Assembly (NCBI GenBank): GCA_964351745.1
Contig: CAYGPI010000109.1
Location: 1-6,699, forward strand
Source: CAYNJF01 sp964351745
GTDB lineage: Bacteria > Pseudomonadota > Gammaproteobacteria > Berkiellales > Berkiellaceae
Length of the DNA: 6,699 nucleotides
Direction of reading: 5' to 3'
Below are positions 5,568 through 6,699 of this stretch, one piece after another. Under the pieces are notes generated by a model. That model made no database searches. It was given only the letters and a program-made list of their open reading frames with translations, and had not been told where the DNA came from. A program made the position numbers and the translations under genes. Position 1 is the first letter of the stretch. Each line of letters starts with the position of its first letter.

Positions 5568-6699
5568 TTAAATTAATTCTAAAGCTTCTGATAGATGACC
5601 CACTTTTAAAACTTGGATCCCTGCAATCGGTTGTTTAGGCGCGTTAGCTGTTGGTACAATCGCATGTGTAAACCCATGCTTGGCGGCTTCTTTTATCCGC
5701 TCAATCCCTGACTGGACAGGGCGAATTTCACCTCCTAAACCCACCTCTCCAAAAATAACTGTTTTAGAATCTACTATTTTGTTTTTAAAACTCGAAAGCA
5801 CAGCTAAAATAACGGCTAAATCACCACCAGTTTCTGTAATTTTTACACCGCCAACAACATTAAAAAAGACATCCTGTTGATGCATAGACATACTACCATG
5901 ACGATTAAGGACGGCGAGCAGCATATTCATACGGTTTGAATCAAAACCAACACTTAGTCGCCTCGGATTGGCTAATGGACTATCGTCAACTAAAGCCTGC
6001 ACTTCAAGTAAAAGCGGACGACTCCCTTCCCAAGACACTAAAATCGTTGATCCTGATGTTGGTGCAATATCTCCCGATAAAAATAAAGCAGAAGGATTAC
6101 TAACGCCTTTAAGCCCTTTATCTGTCATACCAAAAACACCGAGCTCATTGACAGCACCAAAGCGATTTTTGACAGCTCGAATTAACCTAAACCGACTATC
6201 TGTTTGTCCTTCAAAATAAAGAACAGCATCCACCATATGCTCTAAAACCCTAGGACCGGCGATAGCCCCCTCTTTTGTGACATGACCAACAAGATATAAA
6301 GCAACCTGGTTGTTTTTTGCAAACCTTACCAATTGGGCCGCACTCTCTCTCACTTGTGACACAGAGCCAGGCGCTGATTGTAAAACCTCTGTATAAAGTG
6401 TTTGGATTGAATCAACCACCATAAGCTTAGGCTTAACTTTAGTTGCAACCGCTAACATAGCTTCCACTTGAGTTTCGGCGAGCAACTTTAGTGACGAGCC
6501 TTCCAATCCAAGACGCCTAGCTCTCACTGAAACTTGTGATAAAGATTCTTCACCCGTCACATAAAGTGCATCTTCACTTTTTAAAGCCGCTGTTTGTAAT
6601 AACAAAGTAGACTTACCGATACCTGGATCGCCCCCTATAAGAACAACCATACCTGGCACTAATCCGCCACCTAAGGCTCTATCCAGCTCACCAATACCT
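5568..6699 (-). CDS. radA: RadA/Sms, DNA repair and branch-migration ATPase (5' partial)
   Basis: A RecA-like ATPase that promotes branch migration of recombination intermediates and acts with RecA in repair (established for the family). The frame continues past the right edge, with GIGELDRALGGGLVPG encoded at 6651-6698, so the GTG at 6659 is internal. Counting from that codon: Walker A GGDPGIGKST at 9-18, Walker B LMVVDSIQTL at 79-88, and the RadA-specific KNRFG at 164-168. The rest (~190-363) is the Lon-protease-like domain, with DLAVILAVLSSF and GEVGLGGEIRPV. About 376 codons are present. Compared with ~460 residues for E. coli RadA, only the N-terminal zinc finger and the start of the ATPase domain are missing. 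The gene converges on the metalloprotease gene and its promoter is outside the window. All visible motifs are intact. Confidence 0.97.
   Translation of the reverse strand, partial: GIGELDRALGGGLVPGMVVLIGGDPGIGKSTLLLQTAALKSEDALYVTGEESLSQVSVRARRLGLEGSSLKLLAETQVEAMLAVATKVKPKLMVVDSIQTLYTEVLQSAPGSVSQVRESAAQLVRFAKNNQVALYLVGHVTKEGAIAGPRVLEHMVDAVLYFEGQTDSRFRLIRAVKNRFGAVNELGVFGMTDKGLKGVSNPSALFLSGDIAPTSGSTILVSWEGSRPLLLEVQALVDDSPLANPRRLSVGFDSNRMNMLLAVLNRHGSMSMHQQDVFFNVVGGVKITETGGDLAVILAVLSSFKNKIVDSKTVIFGEVGLGGEIRPVQSGIERIKEAAKHGFTHAIVPTANAPKQPIAGIQVLKVGHLSEALELI

Overview
The window reads as a chromosomal segment of an AT-rich alphaproteobacterium. The EttA protein at the left edge has residues I associate with alphaproteobacterial EttA, such as the ABC2 stretch GERNRVHLAKLL and the ending LAFEGDSQVKFFEG. 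The moderate AT bias and the ankyrin and secreted-protease-like genes suggest a host-associated lineage such as Holosporales or Rickettsiales. The lineage is inference; I had no database search.

Layout: (1) positions 1-1216, + strand, the C-terminal ~404 codons of ettA, cut by the window edge. (2) 1217-1413, a spacer with a long hairpin, a cluster of TTATC repeats and a probable promoter. (3) 1414-3576, +, a 720-residue ankyrin-repeat protein whose C-terminal half carries a His/Asn/Gln/Cys constellation like a circularly permuted papain-type cysteine peptidase. (4) 3577-3674, a spacer with a 9-A tract and a hairpin. (5) 3675-5510, +, a 611-residue metalloprotease-like protein resembling a degenerate serralysin (M10), with a hydrophobic segment at its extreme C-terminus. 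(6) 5511-5567, a convergent intergenic hairpin. (7) 5568-6699, - strand, radA/sms, with its N-terminus cut by the right edge.

Two conserved housekeeping genes (translation throttle EttA, recombination/branch-migration ATPase RadA) flank two accessory genes. Both accessory products lack an N-terminal signal peptide and look like peptidases or peptidase-derived effectors. A plausible reading is that they act outside the bacterium, the first recognising a host protein through ankyrin repeats and the second sitting on a membrane through its C-terminal segment. Secretion route, targets and activity are not shown by the sequence. The two genes are separated by a hairpin and are probably transcribed separately. 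The most interesting content is the altered catalytic architecture of these two proteins and the TTATC array before the first one.
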